From contig CAWAEG010000010.1 in NCBI GenBank assembly GCA_963780895.1, forward strand, positions 186,001 through 250,000: DNA of 64,000 nucleotides, in the 5' to 3' direction. Positions 63,536 through 64,000 of this stretch are shown here, piece after piece. The translations under genes were made by a program, and so were the position numbers. Each line of letters opens with the position of its first letter. The first letter of the stretch is position 1. This DNA comes from DASQFI01 sp963780895. GTDB taxonomy: Bacteria; Acidobacteriota; Vicinamibacteria; Vicinamibacterales; SCN-69-37. Below the pieces are notes generated by a model that was not told the DNA's origin, did not search any database, and was given only the letters and a program-made list of their open reading frames with translations.

Positions 63536-64000
63536 CTACGTTGAACCTGCATTCCGGCCGGCGTCGGTCCGCAGCTGGCGGAGCAGCCACGCCTTGGCGA
63601 GTTTCCAGTCGCGCATGACGGTTTCGGGCGACACCTGCAGGGCCTCGGCGGTTTCCTTCACGCTCAGGCCGCCAAAAAAACGCATTTCGATCACGCGGCT
63701 CTTGCGCTCGTCCAGGGCCGCGAGCGCTTCGAGCGCGTCGTCGAGGGCGACGAGATCGCGTCCGGGCTCGTCGGACAGGGCGACCTCGTCAATCAAGGTC
63801 ACCCGGACGGCGCCGCCGCCCCGTTTCTGGTACTGCCGCGCGCGCGCGAAATCGACGAGGACGCGGCGCATGACGCGCGCGGCCATCGCAAGAAAGTGCG
63901 CCCGGTTCTGCCAGTTCACGCCCTGCGTTTCAATCAGACGCAGGTAGGCCTCGTTCACGAGCGCAGTCGCTTGCAGACTGTGACCGGGCCGTTCTCCCGC
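63536..64000 (-). CDS. ECF-type sigma factor of the TIGR02999 type, 5' end beyond window
   Basis: The visible 154 residues start GERPGHSLQATALVNEAYLR, a hallmark of the acidobacterial/planctomycete ECF group, followed by region 2 (WQNRAHFLAMAARVMRRVLV, DFARARQYQKRGGG) and region 4 (LDERKSRVIEMRFFGGLSVK, ETAEALQVSPETVMRDWKLA). The N-terminal 30 or so residues lie outside the window. It is immediately upstream of the propeller kinase gene. No anti-sigma factor is seen. Confidence 0.9.
   Translation of the reverse strand, partial: AGERPGHSLQATALVNEAYLRLIETQGVNWQNRAHFLAMAARVMRRVLVDFARARQYQKRGGGAVRVTLIDEVALSDEPGRDLVALDDALEALAALDERKSRVIEMRFFGGLSVKETAEALQVSPETVMRDWKLAKAWLLRQLRTDAGRNAGST

Overview
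The window is a 64 kb, GC-rich (roughly two-thirds G+C by eye) chromosomal segment that most resembles a soil or sediment Acidobacteriota, probably of the Vicinamibacteria type. This rests on gene families, not on a phylogenetic marker search. The markers are three very large MacB/FtsX-type permeases without an ATPase gene, each behind a PadR regulator; TonB-dependent receptors with an N-terminal carboxypeptidase-regulatory-like domain; ECF sigma factors paired with transmembrane Ser/Thr kinases carrying TPR, TolB-like or PD40 C-termini; and many secreted or lipoprotein genes.

Layout. 1-8.8 kb: a GH127 glycosidase, a serine hydrolase, PadR plus permease 1, a BlaI/M56-TonB pair and an orphan PadR. 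8.8-14.8 kb: a SUKH protein, a D-aminopeptidase, a peptidase E-like protein, a 77-base G run and TonB receptor 1. 14.9-22.3 kb: a YCII protein, a glyoxalase remnant, an apparent isoleucine attenuator ahead of ileS, methyltransferases and a di-heme peroxidase. 22.5-34.8 kb: an envelope block (metzincin lipoprotein, sulfatase-like protein, lipoprotein, TonB receptor 2, kinase, ECF sigma), with a paralogous lipoprotein divergent from the sigma gene. 34.9-41 kb: PadR plus permease 2 and a kinase-FGE-hydrolase fusion. 41-45 kb: a full urate-to-ureidoglycolate set (uricase, uraH, uraD, allB, alc). 45-48.2 kb: PadR plus permease 3. 48.4-53.2 kb: a TauD dioxygenase and an arsenic cluster (arsR, GNAT, arsC, divergent arsM). 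53.3-56.9 kb: a CIA30-domain protein, LytS kinase and LytTR regulator. 56.9-64 kb: a second lipoprotein / TonB receptor / kinase / ECF sigma block.

The most interesting signals are three. First, upstream of ileS there is a 32-codon leader with five Ile codons and mutually exclusive terminator and antiterminator hairpins. Second, a dispersed family of about 180 bp elements has long terminal inverted arms that covary between copies; these and other hairpin repeats abut stop codons. Third, an ECF sigma / STPK / TonB receptor / lipoprotein block occurs twice in the same order.

Quality caveat. At least fifteen otherwise well-conserved genes, including the essential ileS, are broken by single-base indels. 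Together with the 77-base G run this suggests uncorrected assembly error more than gene decay. Such genes are reported as one feature over the full span, with the approximate break points noted.
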